Assembly (NCBI GenBank): GCA_039799445.1
Contig: JBDLSO010000009.1
Coordinates: 1 to 14,701 of the forward strand
Reading direction: 5' to 3'
From: JBDLSO01 sp039799445
GTDB taxonomy: Bacteria; Patescibacteriota; Minisyncoccia; Phycocordibacterales; UBA5272
DNA length: 14,701 bases
The position numbers were made by a program, and so were the translations under genes. The notes under the pieces were generated by a model. It was given only the letters and a program-made list of their open reading frames with translations. It made no database searches and was not told the origin of the DNA. Shown here in pieces: positions 12,851 through 14,701 of this stretch (positions are counted from its first letter, which is position 1; every line of letters begins with the position of its first letter).

Positions 12851-14701
12851 TTATCGTCTTGCGTCTGCAATCTCTTTTGCGATATTGTTTGGTACTACTT
12901 CATATTTACCAAATTCCATCGAGAAGTTTGCACGTCCCTCTGTCATAGAGCGAAGATTGGTTGCATACCCAAACATTTCAGATAGCGGTACCATGGCTCT
13001 CACTACCTTATCCATACCACGTTCGTCCATTCCTTCGATTTGACCACGTTTTGATGAAAGGTTTCCAGTGATATCACCATAGAACTTGTCCGGTGTTACT
13101 ACTTCGACATTCATAATTGGTTCGAGTATAACAGGTTTCGCGCGATTGGCTGCTTCTGTAAATGCCATTTGTGCAGCTAGTTTGAATGCTATTTCCGAAG
13201 AGTCGACATCGTGGAATGATCCATCGTATAATTCAACTGAGATACCAGTCATTTTGAATCCAGCTGACACACCACGATCCATAGATTCTTTGAGTCCTTT
13301 TTCTACCGCTGGAATAAACTCCTGTGGTATAGCACCACCCTTGATATTGTTAATGAATTCGAAATTGTCATCTTTTCGAGAAATATTCTTTGGAAGATCT
13401 GTGAGATCTACCCCTGTTTCAATAGGTCGCATACGAATACGCACATGTCCGTATTGTCCACGTCCACCAGATTGCTTGACATACTTTCCTTCTGCTTCTG
13501 AACTTCCTTGTATTGTTTCTTTGTATGCTACTTGTGGTTTACCTGAATTTGCTTCTACATTGAACTCTCTTTTGAGACGGTCAATAATGATATCTAAGTG
13601 TAGCTCGCCCATTCCTGAGATGATAGTTTCAAGTGTTTCTGGATCTGAATGCACACGGAATGTTGGGTCTTCCGCAACAAGGCGACCGAGAGCCATACCC
13701 ATTTTCTCTTGATCTGCTTTTGTCTTTGGCTCAATCTTCATCGAGATAACAGGTTCTGGAATAACGATACGCTCCAATATAATTGGATGATCTTCATCAC
13801 AGAGAGTATCCGAGGTTGTTGTATCTTTGAGTCCAACAGCTGCGGCGATTTCTCCTGCAAATACTTTCTTCACTTCTTCTCGCTCATTGGCGTGCATACG
13901 GAGTATACGTCCGATACGCTCTTTCTTTTCTTTGGTAGCATTATAAATATATGAGCCAGATTCTACTGTACCAGAATACACACGGAAGAAAATAATTTGT
14001 CCTACGAATGGGTCAGTCGCTATCTTGAATGCTAATGCTGAAAGAGGTGCTGAGTCAGATACTTCACGAGTGATTTCTTCTCCTGTATCAGGATCGATAC
14101 CAACTGGTGGTGGAATATCGAGCGGTGAAGGCAAATAGTCAATCACGGCATCAAGTACTACTTGCACACCTTTGTTTTTGAGAGCAGATCCACAGAATAC
14201 TGGGAACATTTCACTTGCAAGCACAGCTTTACGAGTAGCTTCTTTAAGTTCATCAATTGTGAATTCTTTACCTTCAAGATATGCAGACATCATCGCTTCG
14301 TCAGTCTCGACGATTCTCTCAACTAATTCTGCACGCAATTTTGTTGCTTCTTCTAGTTGGGCAGCAGGAATCTCTGCAAATGAAACATCTTTTCCTTTCT
14401 CACCATCGAAGTGTACTTCTTTCATTGTGAGAAGGTCGATAATACCATTGAAGTTTTCTTCTGCACCGATTGCCATGTGAAAACGCACTGCCTTCTTTGA
14501 AAGACGGTCTAGTATAGACTGATACGATTTATCATATGACGCACCCATACGATCGAGTTTGTTGATAAAACAAATACGAGGTACTTTGGCTTCTTCTGCA
14601 TAACGCCAGTTAGTCTCTGACTGTGGCTCTACACCTGCTACTCCATCAAATACCACAAGTGCACCGTCGAGCACGCGGAGTGAACGCTTTACTTCAATAG
14701 T
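12851..14701 (-). CDS. fusA: Translation elongation factor G, 3' part
   Basis: GTPase that drives tRNA-mRNA translocation and, with RRF, ribosome recycling. The frame stays open to the window edge (first visible residues TIEVKRSLRVLDG, the segment just after the DTPGHVDF switch II motif), so about the first 80-90 residues are missing. The GTG at 14674 is internal. Visible: the NKLDRMGA G4 motif; domain II (LSALAFKIATDPFVGQIIFF); domain III (ISGMGELHLDIIIDRLKREF); domain IV (GGRGQYGHVRIRMRP; AANRAKPVILEPIM); and domain V (NLSSKRGQIEGM; MFGYATNLRSMTEGRANF). It looks intact and canonical. The upstream neighbours (rpsL and rpsG in many bacteria) are out of view. Confidence 0.98.
   Translation of the reverse strand, partial: TIEVKRSLRVLDGALVVFDGVAGVEPQSETNWRYAEEAKVPRICFINKLDRMGASYDKSYQSILDRLSKKAVRFHMAIGAEENFNGIIDLLTMKEVHFDGEKGKDVSFAEIPAAQLEEATKLRAELVERIVETDEAMMSAYLEGKEFTIDELKEATRKAVLASEMFPVFCGSALKNKGVQVVLDAVIDYLPSPLDIPPPVGIDPDTGEEITREVSDSAPLSALAFKIATDPFVGQIIFFRVYSGTVESGSYIYNATKEKKERIGRILRMHANEREEVKKVFAGEIAAAVGLKDTTTSDTLCDEDHPIILERIVIPEPVISMKIEPKTKADQEKMGMALGRLVAEDPTFRVHSDPETLETIISGMGELHLDIIIDRLKREFNVEANSGKPQVAYKETIQGSSEAEGKYVKQSGGRGQYGHVRIRMRPIETGVDLTDLPKNISRKDDNFEFINNIKGGAIPQEFIPAVEKGLKESMDRGVSAGFKMTGISVELYDGSFHDVDSSEIAFKLAAQMAFTEAANRAKPVILEPIMNVEVVTPDKFYGDITGNLSSKRGQIEGMDERGMDKVVRAMVPLSEMFGYATNLRSMTEGRANFSMEFGKYEVVPNNIAKEIADARR

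Noticed and set aside
13086..13712. 208-residue plus-strand frame opposite fusA
   Set aside because: Antisense shadow of conserved EF-G sequence; Ser/Pro/Ile-rich with no domain pattern.
1..14701. tRNA genes, CRISPR repeats, insertion sequences, attachment sites
   Set aside because: No T-loop-like GGTTCGAATCC pattern on either strand outside coding regions, no spaced direct repeats, no transposase or integrase.

Overview
The window looks like chromosomal DNA from a member of the candidate phyla radiation, most likely Parcubacteria (Paceibacteria). Four things point there: compact, AT-leaning core genes; a short MetG without the C-terminal tRNA-binding domain; a secE-nusG-rplK block that ends in a terminator where rplA (L1) normally follows (one Parcubacteria group is named for lacking L1); and an rpsF-ssb-rpsR cluster without rplI. 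No mobile element, CRISPR array, tRNA or rRNA was seen. This assignment is inference from gene content, without a database search.

Layout. All genes run leftward (minus strand) except the first. Positions 1-558 hold the 3' part of a ThyX-type thymidylate synthase on the plus strand. It converges on a minus-strand nucleotide block: dCTP deaminase (1691-2800), a NadR/AAA_28-like P-loop protein (1076-1624) and dUTPase (660-1079), the last two overlapping by ATGA. Together these enzymes cover dCTP to dUTP to dUMP to dTMP. Next come rplK (2924-3343), nusG (3425-3970) and secE (4022-4204), then a large O-antigen-ligase/TPR membrane protein (4314-6410), then rpsR (6474-6677), ssb (6888-7340) and rpsF (7365-8063), read rpsF-ssb-rpsR. 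An HNH-like protein with its own promoter follows (8164-8562). After it lie tatD (8746-9561), an HD-domain hydrolase (9564-10169), metG (10202-11662) and an AI-2E-family transporter (11695-12741), and finally the 3' part of fusA (12851-14701).

Signals. Nearly every transcription unit ends in a clear intrinsic terminator. Four genes carry a TGn-extended -10 box only 6-8 nt before the ATG, with no Shine-Dalgarno sequence and no convincing -35, which suggests leaderless mRNAs. Other units have a -35/-10 pair with a 17-nt spacer.

Most notable: three consecutive perfect-stem hairpins fill the 210-nt ssb-rpsR spacer (a candidate ribosomal-protein regulatory RNA); ribosomal protein S6 is fused to an acidic linker and a helix-hairpin-helix module; nested dyads overlap the promoter of the HNH-like gene; and a terminator-like hairpin sits at the predicted 5' end of the secE-nusG mRNA. 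No gene-free stretch exceeds 300 bases; the longest is the 210-nt ssb-rpsR spacer.
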